From: Colletotrichum lupini
Taxonomy: Eukaryota > Ascomycota > Sordariomycetes > Glomerellales > Glomerellaceae
DNA length: 64,000 nt
Direction of reading: 5' to 3'
Assembly (NCBI RefSeq): GCF_023278565.1
Contig: NC_064678.1
Span: forward strand, 248,001 to 312,000
Position 1 is the stretch's first letter. Every line of letters begins with the position of its first letter. Shown here piece after piece: positions 1 to 13,597 of this stretch. Below the pieces are notes generated by a model, which made no database searches, had not been told where the DNA came from, and saw only the letters and a program-made list of their open reading frames with translations. The position numbers and the translations under genes are program-made.

Positions 1-1564
1 GAGGAACAGAGCGCCGTAAGAGCCCCAGATGCCGACGGGGGCGACGTAGGGCAGGATCTCGTCGGGGATGTTCTGAGCCTTGCGGGCCTTGCACCACCAG
101 ATGTGGGTGACGAGGATCGAGATCCAGGTCAAGAGACCGAAGATGGTGGTGAGGTTGACGAAGTAGCCAAAGACAGCCTTGGAGTCGTTGGACACGTTCA
201 TGAAAGCCAGAAGGGCGAACATGGCGGAGAAGCCAAGGGCGTAGATGGGGACACCACGCTTGTCAGTGCGCTTGAAGATGGCAGGGGCGGAGCCGTCAGA
301 AGCAAGACCGTAGAGGGTACGGGAGGCGATGTAGAGATCCGAGTTGGATGCAGAGAAGACGAAGATGCAAATGCAAGCGTTGATGATGTGGGGGATGACC
401 TTGACACCAGCGAGCGTGGCAGCGACGACGAAGGGGGAGGCGGAGGCACCGGTCTGGGCTTTGTTGGCGAAGGCGAGATCCGGAGAGTTGTAAGGAACGA
501 GCATGCCGATGAGGAGGACACTGAAGCAGTAGAAGAAGAGAATACGGTAGAAGGTGAGCTTGATCGCGCGGGGGATCGTCTTGCGCGGGTTTTGAGCCTC
601 AGCGACGGTGACACCGACAAGCTCAGTACCGAGGTAGGCGAAGGTGGCGTTGACCATGCAGGACCAGAAACCATAGAAGCGGCCGGCATCGCCAGTGTCG
701 ATGTACTCCCTGAAAGCACTTGGAGGTTGTTAGTTATGGAAACGAGTTGGTTTGGAGGGTGTAAGTTAGACATACCCAGGGTTCTTCCAGTAGCGGAATC
801 CCTTGCGATCGTGGTCGGGGCCACCGCCCAGAGCCAGGACGAGAGAGAAGATGATGATTCCGACAATGGTGACGACCTTGAAACTGGAGAGCCAGAACTC
901 GAATTCACCGAAGAATCTGATACCGAAGTAGTTGATGCAGACAATGGCGACGAGGAAGATAGCTATGAAGACACCGGGGTTGACCTTTTCACGGTCTACC
1001 CAGAACTGGATAACCAAGGCGGCGGCTGTGAGCTGGTTGGGAGTGACAATAATGTACTTGAACCAATAACTGAAAGGCAAAATCATAGTCAGCACTTGGT
1101 GCGGAGAAAGAATTGAGGTGAAATGGAGGGGGTATTGCGACTTACGTCCAGCCAAGGGCAAAACCGAGCGAGGGGTCGCAGAATCTCGAGGCGTAGCCAG
1201 TGAAACCAGAAGAGATGGGCAGCCAAGCAGCCATCTCACCGAGACCAGCCATGACGAGGAAGACGATGAAACCGACGAGAGTGTACGAGATGAAGACGGA
1301 GCCGGGGCCAGCCTGGGCGAGAGCCTTGCCGGTTCCGACAATGAGACCAGTACCGATGGCACCACCGATGGCAATCATGGTGATGTGGCGGGCCTTGAGA
1401 CCACGGTGCAGCTTCGTGTCTTCGCTGGTCTCGAGACCGCGGATGTGGACATTCTCCTTGAGGTTGTCGTCGTAGGTCTGTGTTTGGTAGCCCGTCTTCT
1501 CGATGTCGTGGCCGCCGTGAGCGCCCTCCGAGGAGGACGCCCGCTTGACAAGGCCGTCGCTCAT
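1..1564 (-). CDS. amino-acid permease (APC family), 3' end off window
   Basis: Plasma-membrane proton/amino-acid symporter of the fungal general amino-acid permease family. Three exons are visible on the minus strand: 1564..1146, 1069..776 and 718..1. The introns are 1070-1145 and 719-775, both with GTAAG/GTATG donors. The joined frame gives 477 residues and runs open to the window edge; the family is usually about 550, so the last membrane segments lie outside. The N-terminal ~55 residues are hydrophilic. GGAIGTGL (about residues 67-74) is the unwound TM1 substrate loop, and GTELVGVTVAEAQNPRKTIPRA-type sequence matches the conserved TM6/loop region. The intron 2 acceptor was set at CCAAG because it restores the conserved KNPGAFREYI; a second in-frame AG lies 8 nt further on. 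The start ATG at 1564 is followed by a typical polar tail. Substrate range cannot be read from sequence. Confidence 0.93.
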
Positions 1565-4500
1565 TGTTGCTGTGTGGCGACTGAGTGCGTCGTACACAGA
1601 ATGGGATGAGACTCTACTTCTGGATTTGGGCGAAGACAGAAGGTTGGGGGATTGACAAGTGAGAGCTCTGGGAGCGAGAGGGATGGGAGAGAAATGAGAG
1701 AGGGCGAGGTACACAACGACGTAGGGAGGGGGGTTCGAGGTTCTTTAATTAAGATTTCAGCGCCGGCTCGCGGGACCAGGGACGGAGGCGCGATAGAGAG
1801 GCTGCCGCATATGAGGGAAGGGTATCCGTCCATAGGTAGCAGCTCGCATCCCGTTTTGACTGACACCCGGCGGCGCCATACCAGCGGGCGAGGCAAGACA
1901 GGCAGAATCATAGCTGTCGCTCACACATACATCCCATGTCGCTCGCAGGTTCGTGGGCTGGACCTGGCCTAGCTTGCTTGGGGGTCTTGATGGAGCCTGC
2001 AAGACTGGGGCACTGGCGTCGTGCGCTAAGATACACCCGTCAAGGATCCCTGTAGGCGTCGCCGAGTGGTAGTCGGAGACGGATGGTGCTTATGGAGTTC
2101 TACATTGTTTTGACTGTTGGTATTACCTTTGGATGTTGGTCGCACTATCTTTCGGTATCTCTTTTACGTTGCGTGTACATGCGTGCCCACAATGGAGACT
2201 ACGGGGACCAAGGTACCCGCACCACGCTCGCGGTTCTTCGCAGGCTAGCCAGGTGATTGTGGAGAGATAGAGGGAGAATGTGTGTGTAAAGGCCGTGTCT
2301 CACAGACAGCTCCTCCATTCTCTCCGTTAAGCCAGTCCAGTCTCTCAGTCAGGGCCCAGCAGTAGTGTACAGTACCGCACTGGTCGAGGAGGGGACTGGA
2401 GGATGAGTGAGGGGAGGGGAATTGTGGTGGAGAAAAAGCCTGTCTACCGGGGTACGAATGGGCCAGGAAACGACAGTACGTAGTAAGACAAGGATAGGCT
2501 GATTCTGTGGATGGAGGGGGGCCGTGGCAAGGGTTCACTTGTCTTGCGGACAGGAAGCAAAGACAAAGGCAGCATGGGCAGTTGAGTTGTGGTTTGTAAT
2601 ATCTGTTGGCTGTGATTGGGCACTGGAAAGTTGCGTGTCCAACGCCGTTCAGCCTTGGCGAGCATCATCAGTGCAGTAAGATGGATGGGTGGCGGTGGGC
2701 AAGTTTGGAGAAGTATGAGTTGGATGTGTGGAGGTGATGGGAAAGCCATAGCTTCAGCGGGGGCTACGCAGTGAGTTGAGATGAAGAGAACAAGAAAGCA
2801 GAGATACGGATACTTGGCAGTCAAAGTCAATCCTTAACGCGGAGTATCGTCAACCGCCGAGCATGAGTCGTGATTCCAAGTTAGCTGTGCCTAGAAACTG
2901 CCCAGCTGTCCAGTCCTTCGCGAAGCCAGTTCACGCCAGTCTTACTCGCTGATAGGAAGAGTTGGGGAAAGCTTAGACGCGACAAGCAAAGGAGGATGAG
3001 CCCCGAAGTGCCTGAGCAAGCGAGACAGACCCTGGCTCGAGATGGGCAACGATCGGTGGTACCAAGAAAACACCAAGACAATGGCCGAATGCGCGGGATT
3101 CCTTCGACGGCCGGACGCAGCAGGTCGATGTGCCAAATTCCAGTTCTGCCACTTCGGTTGCGAGAAACAATTCTAGAGCAACGCCCGCAGAGTGAGCAAA
3201 TCCACCAGGTGGTTTCCTCTAGCAGCTTAAGAATTGTCTTGCATCGAGAGATTTGACCCAGACTGTCGAAATTTCCACCGTAATACTAGTCGTACGGACT
3301 TACGCGATGATGCTTATCTCTGGGGCAAACTCAGTTTACCCTCATCGTTCCTCTTTCTCCCGATTTATCGCCAACAGCGTGAGATCAACAGACCTTCCAT
3401 CACGATCAGGTTACAAGTCTACCAACTACGAGAGAGGTAGTCAGTCCGCCCGGCCACCCGGTACGCCTCTCTCTCTCTCTCTACCCTAGAACTTAGCACT
3501 GCGCAAGGCAGAGTGCGAGGGAGAGACACGGACGGCGTGCGAATATGCAGGCTTCAGCTGTTTCCGTCCCACAGCGTGGGTGTCCCGGACACGGATAAGG
3601 CGTACGGAGTTGGAGTACGGCGACCAGGACGCCAGAACAGGAACCACCACGACCAACACCACCACCACCTCGGCCAGCTCTCGTCAAGTCACAGAGAGCC
3701 AAGAGATAGACGGCTCACGCGATGGCCATCTACTCGGGCAATCTGCGGGGACACCCTCAAGCCACGATTCATACCCTCGCGCCAATCACCGCCAATGGCT
3801 CGTGCCCAGATAGGCTGTTCGCTCGCTGAATCGATCCCAAGTATCCGTACTGCATTTGTTGCTGCTGATGGGCAGCGTGATTTTGCCTTTACTAAGGTAC
3901 TAGCAGGCTGGCAGTATTACTGGGAGAGCCTAGCGGGATCCCTCGAGTCGTCGACCCTGCAAGGGAACAGCCAGTCTTCACGAGGCACTGATAGAGCTAT
4001 CGGCGTGGCCGTCTCTGCCCAGTCTCGATGATGTTAACCTAGGTACTGCAACTGCATGGAAGAATAGACCGTTCGTCGCATCACGTCTGTTCACTGACTG
4101 GCTCTCTGACAGCTCAACACCAAGTGGTGGCTGCGTCTGCCAAAAGCTTAGAAAGCGCGCCACTGCGCCATCTGCGCCATCGTGCCCGTGTCCAAGAACC
4201 GCCAGCGCCTTGTCCATCTCTTGAATCTCTTGTTGCTTCTTGGAGTCTCAACCTCCCGCAGACGACCCGTTGCTCGGCAGAGGGGATGTGGATAGAGCCG
4301 CCGTTGAAGGAAGTCTGCCCCATGATTCCTATTCTCTACCCTTCACCATGTGCCCCTCCACGAGTCCACAGGAACAAATGCCCAGGCCAGAACAGAGTAA
4401 ACGAATACGTACATGTTATGTGAACCTTTTAGGTGTTCAGCTTCACCAGCGGGTCGCCAAATAAGTCTAATCGCGACGCTGACAATAACGCTTATTGATC

Positions 4501-7500
4501 ATATCGTCCGCGTGGGCATTCCATCTTACGTTCTAGAAACGCGCTGCATCTTCCCACCCATCCCCTCTCACCAAGGGCCCCAACCACCATCTTCCCTGCC
4601 ACTCTCCCCCCTCCATCGCTTCTCCAGCTGCTGCCTCGTCCACTCAGAGCCTGGATCAATCTCCCCGCCAAGACGTTTATCTCTGGCCCAAATAAGCAGG
4701 TCCTTATCTCCTCCACATGGCCCCTGTACTCCTCTTCCCTGCCTCGGAGTGGGAACTTGGGAAAGTTGAGCATGGGTTTGCCCGAGCTTATCCTCGCCCT
4801 TGGCCGACTTTGGCTTAGACTACCGATGGGCGACCTCGGATGGCTTGGGACGGTTCGGCCACTTTGCCTCGTCCTGTCAAAGCCTGCCAAAGTCAATGGC
4901 TGGAAATGTCTTGTCCTGGACAAGTCGTAAAGTTGGCTCACGTTCCCGTCTGGCAGTCAGCATTACCTATCCGTACTGCCACTCTGCCATAGAGGCATAC
5001 CTAGACAGAAAAGTCTTGCTAGCATGTTTTGTTTCTTGGGAGCCGGGACTGAATGACCACGGCTGCATTAGCCCCGCGAGACCCCGTCGCTTTTGCTCGG
5101 GCACCTGGCCGCATGCAAGTCCCCTGCCCACCCATTGAGTGCGTCGTACGAATGGCAGAGCGTCCTGTCCTGCGGGAACTATTCCCAAAGAGTCGGCAGC
5201 GTCTCTCCCACATCCCAGCCCAAAGGTCCATTCTGCATTTCTCGGGACTCTCTGCGCAGTAATTACATGCTAGCTGGGGCGTCTGGGCTGACTGGGAAAG
5301 GTCAGCACTTCTCAACTGCATGCGTGATGCGAAAATGAGACTCCAGTCCGCTCTTCACCTCAACGTGAACTGACGATGCGCTGGAATGGCGGCGCCAGGG
5401 CAGATTTGATGTCTGATTGTCGTCACGCAAACGTGGGACACTCGGCCGGATCGCATACCGAAGGGGATCATCGTGCTGCTTCCCTCTGATTGACGAAAAC
5501 AAGCCCAACAGCGCCAGATGCGCCGTTAACTCAGACACCCACTCGCAAAGTGCACAGCCATCCTGGGGGAAGACCCTTTAGCCTGTGGTGCTTGGCGATC
5601 AGCGCGTCGTCTTTGACAAGTTTGGGGTAGGTATTCCCAGCTTGCCAGTCAAGAGACAGTCAATAGACAGTCACACAGTCAGACATCAGACTGTCAGACG
5701 TGATCCATCCCGTTGTCCCCCAAGGTCCCCAATCCTCCGCAGTGCAGGAATACCGTACATGAGTCCCCAAGTCCCGGTCCCGGTCCCACGCGTTGGTCGA
5801 AGATGCAAGCAGCCGACTCGAGGCCGGCTCGCCGTCATCTAAAAGGACCCAGCTCTTAATTCCCGACGTCTGTCCTGGCGCTGCAAGATCTGGAATAGCG
5901 GGCGGGACAGAGCAGGGATACTGCCGGGGGCAAAGGTAGGGTCAATGTGATGTGTCAAGTAGTGGTTGATTCTTCTAGCTAGGTAATGTGGGCAGAAGCC
6001 CCTATGTACAGTTGTGGCTGGTCGCCACCAGTTGTGGCACACAGCCTGTGGCTGTGTAGTGTGGCAGATACTGACTTTGGTACCGTCGGTGAGCAAGTTG
6101 AACGGCTATTGAAAGGCTGAAGTCCAAAGATGTCTCCTCTCCACGGAGCAACTTGTGACGAATTCCCTTCCGTCACCGCGAAACGGGTCTTCCATCTAGG
6201 TACCGTCCAAACAGACTGTGCGAGTCGGTACTATGGTCCCCCGGAACGATGTGCGGGCGTCTGATATTGGTTTCTCTTCTTCTCCCCCCTCCCATTCCCG
6301 AGAAAATCGAAACGGCCTCCGCTCCGGCGCTTCCCACTGTTCTCAGAAGTACGAAAAGTAATCAAAATCGCGCCATTCCCAACGCGCCCCTAACCCGAAT
6401 ATTGTGCCGGATCAGCTTTGCCAAGAGGCCCTAGATGCGGTATTTTACCCATCACTGCTCCGGCGACTCGCATGCGCGCCTGGATTTGATATCTTCTCGG
6501 CCTTGGCCCGGCTAGGCGCCTCGGACAGTCTCCTAGGCCTGCTAGGCAAACCAGTCTGCCGGTGGCTTGCTCTAGTGCTTTGTGTGCCGAAATCTGCAAA
6601 ACACACGCTTGAGGCTGCACTAAGAGACCGACTGAGAATTCGCAACGGCGAGAAGACCGTGGAGTTGTTGAGACCTCACAACTCCTTTATCGAACGACGT
6701 AACTTTTGTGGTCAGTTTTTTCCGCTTTCAAATAACCGTGATAGACAATGCTGGCATAAGTTAGGTAGCCGAAGACGCGAGGTAGCTGTTGCATCGCAGT
6801 TGAATCGATCGTCGATGCAGCCTCTGCAGCCTGAAATAATTGCGAGTTCTCGGGATGCTACCCTGCCTTTCCCCTTGCTCACCCATCGACGGCTACTCAC
6901 GGCCAACACCTCAAAGTTTTTGTGCGTGCCTGAAGGTACTAGGTATCCCCCTTCACTGGCGTCTTCTACGCATTTTCTAGCGTTTCCATGGCCGCCATCG
7001 CCGAGAGAGTAGTTGCTCGTCCCTGGCGCCCCTCGCAAAGTTTTGAAAGTGTGGGAAATAACCCTTCAAAATCTCTGTGTGTGCAGTGGGTCACTTTTCC
7101 CCAGCTCTTCCACATGATGTCTCACGAATCAGTGATGCTTCAAATTGACCAGACCCCAGATGAGACTAACTAGGGCAGTAAGTGCAATATGGAAATTCCC
7201 ATGTGCATTCGGTAATTCCAGGCCTTCTCCAGGTATTCAGCAGCTCTTGGAAAAGCTTGGGACGAACGCACAGTTGGGGAAAAGGAAGCGATGGGGTAAT
7301 GGATTGGTACTATGGAGTAAATTTCTCGTAAGAGGTTGGCATTCTAGCGGAACCTCTGTTGACGCCATTCTTCTCTCCCGCAAACACTCAGGCCGCCCAA
7401 CGATCAGACTTATTGTGCCATCTGTCAAAGAGAGATTCTATTACGTGAAATGGCGGGGAGATTCGTGAATCCGTCTCTTGGCTGTCTTGATTAACCTGGG

Positions 7501-8288
7501 GTATGGGGTAAGGTAGCGAGGGAGGGGTTCAATGGATGAACCGGAGGCCAAGGCTATTATGGTTCTCTCTTGATTCCGGAGCAGTGAGGAGACAATTTTG
7601 ACAGATACTGCGCAGAGCGTTCTGGTGTCACAGTCCTCGCTGATTGAGACACGGGAACTCTTGTTTTCCGTAGGGAAACGGATGGTCTCTAATCCCTAGA
7701 GTAGAGTACAAGATACAGCGGTCAAGAGATCAGCCTCGGCCGCCGCCGCCTTATCGGGAGGGAGGCTGAAAACGCCAGCTGAAGTCAGCCTAGATGAATG
7801 TCTTGACTGCGACGCCCAACGGGACACGTTGCGAAATACAAGGTTTGTTAACGGCATGCAGGACGGGTACGGCTCTCTCATGAGCGTCATTGCTCTTACG
7901 GTCAGTTCCGTTGCCGGTCAGCTGAGGAAAGTTAGTTGCTCATGCCGAAGGGGACATGTCGGCTCTCTCAGAGCACTGCGGTTAGCATTCAGGTGGTCCG
8001 GCGGCTCCCGCAGACCCCCGACAAGTGGGTGGCCTGAGTTCAATTGCGATGCGATCGACTCAGCCTCAGTAGCGTAGCATGCCCAGACTAGATCCGCAGA
8101 CTGTTGAAGTACGAGCGGTCATGTTTGCATGCTGCACTCGTCTGGCACGTGAAGAAAGAACGGATGGCTTCGCATCTGGCAGGGAGTATCATGTCACGGC
8201 AGATAATCTTCCTACCGCTATTGTTACATATGATACAATGTAATATGATTCTATTGTCGTGGCCTAAGCCTTAGCCTCTATCCCGAAG
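1565..8288. other. gene-poor interval, nothing recognisable
   Basis: About 6.7 kb lies between the permease start and the nucleoside-transporter stop. It is GC-balanced, not RIPed, and rich in pyrimidine tracts. It contains many short chance ORFs, none with a recognisable domain, a conserved splice pattern or convincing composition. The first kilobase or so presumably holds the permease promoter and 5' UTR. A non-coding RNA or fast-evolving small gene could be present but cannot be supported from sequence alone. Confidence 0.6.
3467..3482. repeat. (CT)8 microsatellite
   Basis: Eight perfect CT units in the gene-poor interval; a simple-sequence repeat with no associated gene seen. Confidence 0.9.
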
Positions 8289-10275
8289 CTAGCCAGTGTA
8301 CAACATGCCAGCGACGCTCGCCGACGTGAGGGTTGAAAGTACGCCGGCGAATAGGGCAGACAAGGCGACTCGTGACACATCTCCGGCGCGTCCGGGAGCA
8401 ATCTGTGAAAGAACACCGATCTGAGTTCCCAGTGAACCAATGTTGCCAAAGCCCTGCGATTTCTGATCAGTCTTCTACTCTACGTAGGGTTGCGACTCTG
8501 TCAAAAGTTAACTTACGCAGCAGGCATAGGTTGCAATGAGCTTGGATCGAGGTGACATGGAGATGTAAGGTTCGACCTTGCTTGACAGAGAGTTGAAAGC
8601 AACGTATTCGTTGGTGATGATCTTGATTCCAATGAGCTCTCCCACTGTGAGTAGGTCCTTCTTGGGCACACCCAGACACCAAGCGACGGGGTAAAAGACG
8701 TAGCCCAGGACAAGCTGAAGGGTCAATGGGGGATCGTCGATGCCCAAGAACTTGCCAAACCAGCCGAGGATGCCGTTGATGAGGGCGACGAAGGAGATGA
8801 TGCAGAGGAGAGTGGCGACGATCATGCCGGCCACCTTGATACCGAACCAAGCTCCGTTAGCAAAGGCGTGGATGGCGTTGGCAGCCTTTTCCTCGTCATC
8901 CGGAACTGTGATGCTACCGCGAGTGATGCTTTCCTCTGTCTCTGGGTAGCGAAGCTTTGATACCGCAATACTTGCTGGAATAGACATGACGCATGACGAG
9001 ACAAGAACTTGTGCGTCGAGGCCGAGGCCAATGTAACCAACCAGCACGGATCCCGCGATAGTAGCAAAGCCACAGGTCATGACCTGATGGATCTCGGCCA
9101 GCGTAAGGTACGGCACGAACGGCTTGATGAGCATTGCCGATTCACCTTGCCCGACGAAAGGGGTTGCCGTCGCCACCACGGCCTCGGCGCCTGAGACACG
9201 AAGCGACCAGAAGAAGAAGACGGCAAACTTCTTGATGAACCATTGCAGGAACCCGCAGTGATAGAGCAGCTGAACGAGCGAGATGAAGAAAATGATGGCC
9301 GGGATCACAGAAATGAGAAACCAGGTCAGAGCAGATACTTCAGTCGACGTCAAGAACTCGAGACCCTGCTTTGCGAAACCCAGAAGCGTCCGGGCCATCT
9401 CGGAGATGAAGGCAAAGATGTCGTAGCCGACGCCCGTTTTGAGCACGAATACGGCTATGATGAACTGCGTGAGCATCCCGCCGATGACAGTGTGCCAGGG
9501 GATCTTCCTCCAGTCGCGGGAGGTGAGGGTGAGAAGACCGATCATGAGAAGCAGGCCAAAGAGACTGATGGCGCGACTGGCACGAGTGTTCTCTCCTACT
9601 TCCTCAGGGACCATGGAACCGACAAGGAAGACGCCAATGGTGAGAAGCGCAGCAAGAGGCTGGTGCAGCTTGCTGGGGATCATGTCGTACGCTCTGCCAA
9701 CGGTGTGCTTCCAGACGAAGCGCAGCGGTACCATGACGGCAGCGGCAGGGAGCCACAAGGTGACGATGCGTATGGTGATGGCGAGATAGACCAGGAAAGA
9801 CTTCAACCAGCCCATCTTATCGCGCTGGAAGACGAGGCCGACGATCCACCATCTGTCCAGGATTTTTCGGTCAACCGATGCCACCAGACTAGCCACCATG
9901 AAGGGGACATCTGAGAGCATGAGAGAGGTTCTCAACTTACGCTGTGAACAACATCCATACAAACACGTGGATCGGAAGCTTGAACTTCCTATAGAACCGG
10001 GCCACTTTCGCTCCCTTGCCCTTGGCATCTCTCATCGAGTCGGTCTGGTTGGTGCCGACCTCCAAGTCGCTCGTGTCGACGACTTCTTCTCTGTCGCGTG
10101 ACGACTTGCCCGTCTCGTCGCCCTTGGGCGGAAGAGAGCGAATAGGAGGGTCCACACCCGCCTCGCCGCCGGGCCCAATCTCGTTCCCGGACCCTCCTCC
10201 TCCTCCGTGCTTCTCGGACTTCATGTCGGTGCCAGACATGTCCTCGCCCGGCGCTGCTGCAGTAGTAGGACGCAT
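8289..10275 (-). CDS. concentrative nucleoside transporter (CNT/NupC family)
   Basis: Ion-coupled uptake of nucleosides across the plasma membrane. Exons are 10275..9941, 9888..8517 and 8453..8289; the introns are 52 and 63 nt. The joined frame is 624 codons (623 aa), close to eukaryotic CNTs. The first ~95 residues are a hydrophilic Gly/Asp/Lys-rich cytosolic tail, followed by many hydrophobic segments. Diagnostic CNT blocks are the GQGESAMLIKPF segment, the EIHQVMTCGFATIAGSVL segment, FNSLSSKVEPYISMSPRSK, and the last block GFGNIGSLGTQIG, which spans the final splice and confirms it. The intron 1 acceptor TAG at 9891-9889 restores the frame. The gene stands alone, with over 1.3 kb to the amidase. 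It could import purine or pyrimidine nucleosides; specificity is not visible. Confidence 0.92.
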
Positions 10276-11681
10276 GGTTCGCTTTTGGCTTGTGTGCCGT
10301 GCCGTCCACTGCGCACGGGAATGGTGACGAAGTAGGGGGGAGGTTTGAACAGGACGAGCTTTTCAGGGACTGGAGCCCCGTCCAAGAAAAAATTTGGCGA
10401 GTTGTGGAGAGGAATTAGCGGAGCCGGGAGGCGACGTCTTGACCGTGTGGTGATCCAGTAGGAGATGGGACGATGATGCTGGGAGGGGGGAGGTCAGTGC
10501 GAGCTTTTGCTGCGCCCACCGGACGAATATCAACTGAGATTAATGAAGATGCTGGGTCTCTACCGTAAGTCAACGAGAAGACGGTAGGCAAGATGGGATG
10601 AGACAGGAAGCTTAATGCGGCCTGATAATGGGAGGCTTCTCCGGATCCTCCAGCTTCGCGAATGATCGACGATGTTGCACTGTGGCGGGATGGCGGCGTG
10701 TTGCATGTGTTCATCGCCTGACAGCGCGTTGGGGTCTGTCGAGTCGGCCCTTTCTCCGTGTTCCCACTTCGATCCCTTGGCTTTCTTGGGGTTTACTTGA
10801 GCGCCACCCAAACTCGTTCTTGAGAACCGCGGCGACCGCCGTGGTGCATTGAGGTGCTCCGGCTGTCATACGGATACTTTACCGACAACAACACGTGGCA
10901 CCGTGTCTAACCGGTGATTCTTATTACCTTCAAGATACTACCTGCCTACTGTTGCGGGGAAGCTGGCGCTGGCGTATTTCTCCACGAAATCGGTTATGCG
11001 GAGCTAGAGGAAGAAGAGTATTGAGCTACTGGTGAGAGCTAGGTGATGACGTCGCATGTCTTAGTGAAACCGATGATGTCAAATGTGAAAATAAGGTGCG
11101 GCTTAGATGTTGGGATGAACTGATAGGTCGATTGATCTGTTGACACAACGCAGACTGAGTCAAGGCATTGTTGCGACTGAACAAAGTAATGAATGGCGAA
11201 CTCATCCGTCATGCGAGCTGTGATCATCCAATGGCACTCAGGAAGATTAAGTGAGATGAAACTTTCGTTCTGGGACTCTCAGAAAGCTAGTCAGCAGCTC
11301 TGGTAAGCCTAATGTGCAGACTGAGAGTGGATTGCTATTCCCGATGTCGACAAAAAATAGAGTTTCGGGTTCTGGACGGCATAGACGTACGTAGTATCGC
11401 CATGTCGGACAACCCGGCTGGTGTTGAGGGGTGTAACCAGCCGGGTGTATCTCGATGAATCTCCCTCTCGTCAGCTGTCGTGAGAGCCCTAGATCATCAT
11501 TCTATTCGAAGGAACTTTGGCAATGTACAAATCTTGTTGTATTTCCTCCCAAAGCCAGACTATTAATACCTAGTCAAGGCGCTGGTGACCGACGACGTAC
11601 AGGTCCGGGGCACCAGCAGAATCAAACCTTAACAATTACAGTTGCAAGAAATATTCCTATATAAAGCGATTGCAACAGCCA
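10276..11681. other. intergenic, no gene seen
   Basis: This interval is upstream of the nucleoside transporter and downstream of the amidase. It contains no ORF with recognisable features and no obvious repeats; the right half is moderately AT-rich but keeps CpA/TpG, so it is not a RIP tract. Confidence 0.6.
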
Positions 11682-13488
11682 CTAATACCCAGCAAAGTCA
11701 CCAATCTCGACATTAGGCGTGATGTATGGTTGGATCTTGTCCCTCGTCTTGGTCCTCTGCTCATAAGCATAGGCCAGGCTGATGAGCTTTGCTTCGGAGA
11801 ACTTTGCGCCGAGGAAGCTGATACCAAATCTACGACCAGTTAGTATTCGACAGGCAGTTCAACGTACGGTCTACTTACGGGACATGGGGACCAGTATCGA
11901 CGAGGTTACCCCTCCTATTCTTGATCACCGTGGCATTCGCGGGATAGAAACCCAGGGGAACGGTAATCACGGGTGCTCCAACGATAGCGGCCCAGGTGCT
12001 AGAGAAGCTTGTCGGCAAGATGACGGCGTCGAGATTGTGCCTTTCCAGTGTTCCAAATAGCCCGCCCTCGCCACCAAGGAACGCACTCTCTTGCCAGGCG
12101 GCCCAGAATCGCGGGTCGGTGTTGTTGAACCCTTGCTCGTCAAGAGCCTCATCCCAGACACCCGTATTACGATCAGGGTAATCCTCGAGCGCGAATGATT
12201 GCGTGAATTTGCGGACGTCGGCCAGAGACTTCACATTGTTCGGGTTGACTGTGAGGTCAGTGAGATAGGAAGCCAAGTTCGAGATGAAGTCTGCGTTCAG
12301 GACGATGGTTTCGGAGTTTGACGTAGCTAGCTGCTCCGCGGCGGTAAAGTTGGCATTGTCGACAATGACGGCACCAGCCGCCTTGAAGACCTCAAGGGTC
12401 TCCTCAAAGGCATCGGTTTCAGTCCCGGTGGTGTTGTCGGAGAAGAGTTCGATGGCATTACGAGGGATCCCGATGCGAGTTCCTCGCAGACCGTACATAT
12501 CGCAAGCGGCTGGGTAGTCTGGTATCTCGCCATTGTTGGGTATCGCTGACGTGTAGTTATCGTTGGGGTCTGCGCCGGCGATAGCGTGGAGGATGTAGGC
12601 GGCATCCTTGACGGTGCGGGCCATAGGTCCGATGGTATCTTGATGTTCACTAATCGGTATCACCAGGTGCCGGGATGTCAGGCCAACGGTTGGCTTGATG
12701 CCGACAAGATTATTACGTTGAGAGGGCGAGACAATGGAACCATCGGTCTGAATAGTGTGAGTAAAGATGGTCTAGTGCACATGAAGCTGTATCACGTACC
12801 TCGGTGCCCAGAGCCGCAAGTGCGAGGCCAAGATCTGAGGCCACACCACTACCACTTGAACTTCCACTCGGATCTTGCTGGGGATAGTAGGCAGCATAGA
12901 CCTGACCTCCGTACGCGGACCACCCGTTGCTCGTATTGTTGCTCCTAAAGTTGGCCCACTGGCTGAGGTTGGTCTTGCCGAGGATAATCGCACCAGCCTC
13001 TCGAAGCTTCTTTGCCATGAAGCTATCTTGAGAAACCTTGGCACCTAGCAAGACCCATGAGCCCGCAGTGTTATTCATCTGGTCGGCGGTCGCGATGTTG
13101 TTCTTGATGAGGATGGGCATGCCGTGGAGCGGACCCTTGATTGTGCCGTTGGCGCGCGAAGCATCCAGGTCGGCGGCAATTGATAGAGCATCCGGGTTCA
13201 CCTCGGTCACGACATTGAGTGTACTATTCACTTGATTGATGCGGCCAAGATAGGCATTGACAAGGTCGACACTGGTGAAGAGCCCGTTTTCGAGGCCCTC
13301 GGCCAGTTCGTCGAGAGTCACATCTATCAGACCGGGAAACGGTACACCCTTGACTACAGTTCAAGTCAGTGAATAGACCGGACTACAGTTGATATGATGG
13401 CAAGCTCACCCGTCGTCAAGCAGGTCGCAATGCCAAAGATCTTGAGCCAGATCAGGGCGAGAATAATCACTGGGCGATAGGTTGCCAT
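11682..13488 (-). CDS. secreted amidase (amidase-signature family)
   Basis: Amide hydrolase of the amidase-signature (GatA/FAAH-like) superfamily. Four exons: 13488..13410, 13353..12800, 12747..11879 and 11829..11682. Introns are 56, 52 and 49 nt, and all splice sites keep one frame of 550 codons (549 aa), a normal length. Residues 1-24 form a hydrophobic signal peptide (MATYRPVIILALIWLKIFGI...), so the enzyme is probably secreted. Visible catalytic elements are Lys110 in ILIKNN, the cis-Ser in the SGSSSGSG block (about 189-196), and the nucleophile Ser215 in TETDGSI, which lies just after the intron 2 junction. Several N-x-S/T glycosylation sites fit a secretory route. Likely role: release of nitrogen from external amides. 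The substrate is unknown; similar fungal genes also occur near secondary-metabolite clusters, but no such cluster is seen here. Confidence 0.93.
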
Positions 13489-13590
13489 CGTGCCCAAGTG
13501 AGCGAGGGCAAGTCCCGCGATGGTTAGACTTCAGATGGTTGACTTAATCACGAAACATGTTCTCCATCATCCAACCTGGGGTTGCTTTCA

Positions 13591-13597
13591 TTATAAA
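13591..13597 (-). promoter_or_regulatory. possible TATA box of the amidase gene
   Basis: On the minus strand TTTATAAT lies about 105 bp upstream of the amidase ATG, a plausible distance for a fungal core promoter. There is no other support. Confidence 0.35.

Noticed and set aside
103..1116. Long plus-strand acidic frame (337 codons)
   Set aside because: It lies antisense to the amino-acid permease exons, whose G/C third positions create open opposite frames; the permease frame has domain support, this one has none.
2444..2830. Minus-strand frame with signal-peptide-like start
   Set aside because: A hydrophobic N-terminus alone in a pyrimidine-rich region is weak evidence; the rest is Pro/Leu low-complexity with no homology recognised.
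6404..7012. 202-codon plus-strand frame in the gene-poor interval
   Set aside because: No domain, no splice-supported continuation and low-information composition; compatible with chance in GC-balanced DNA.
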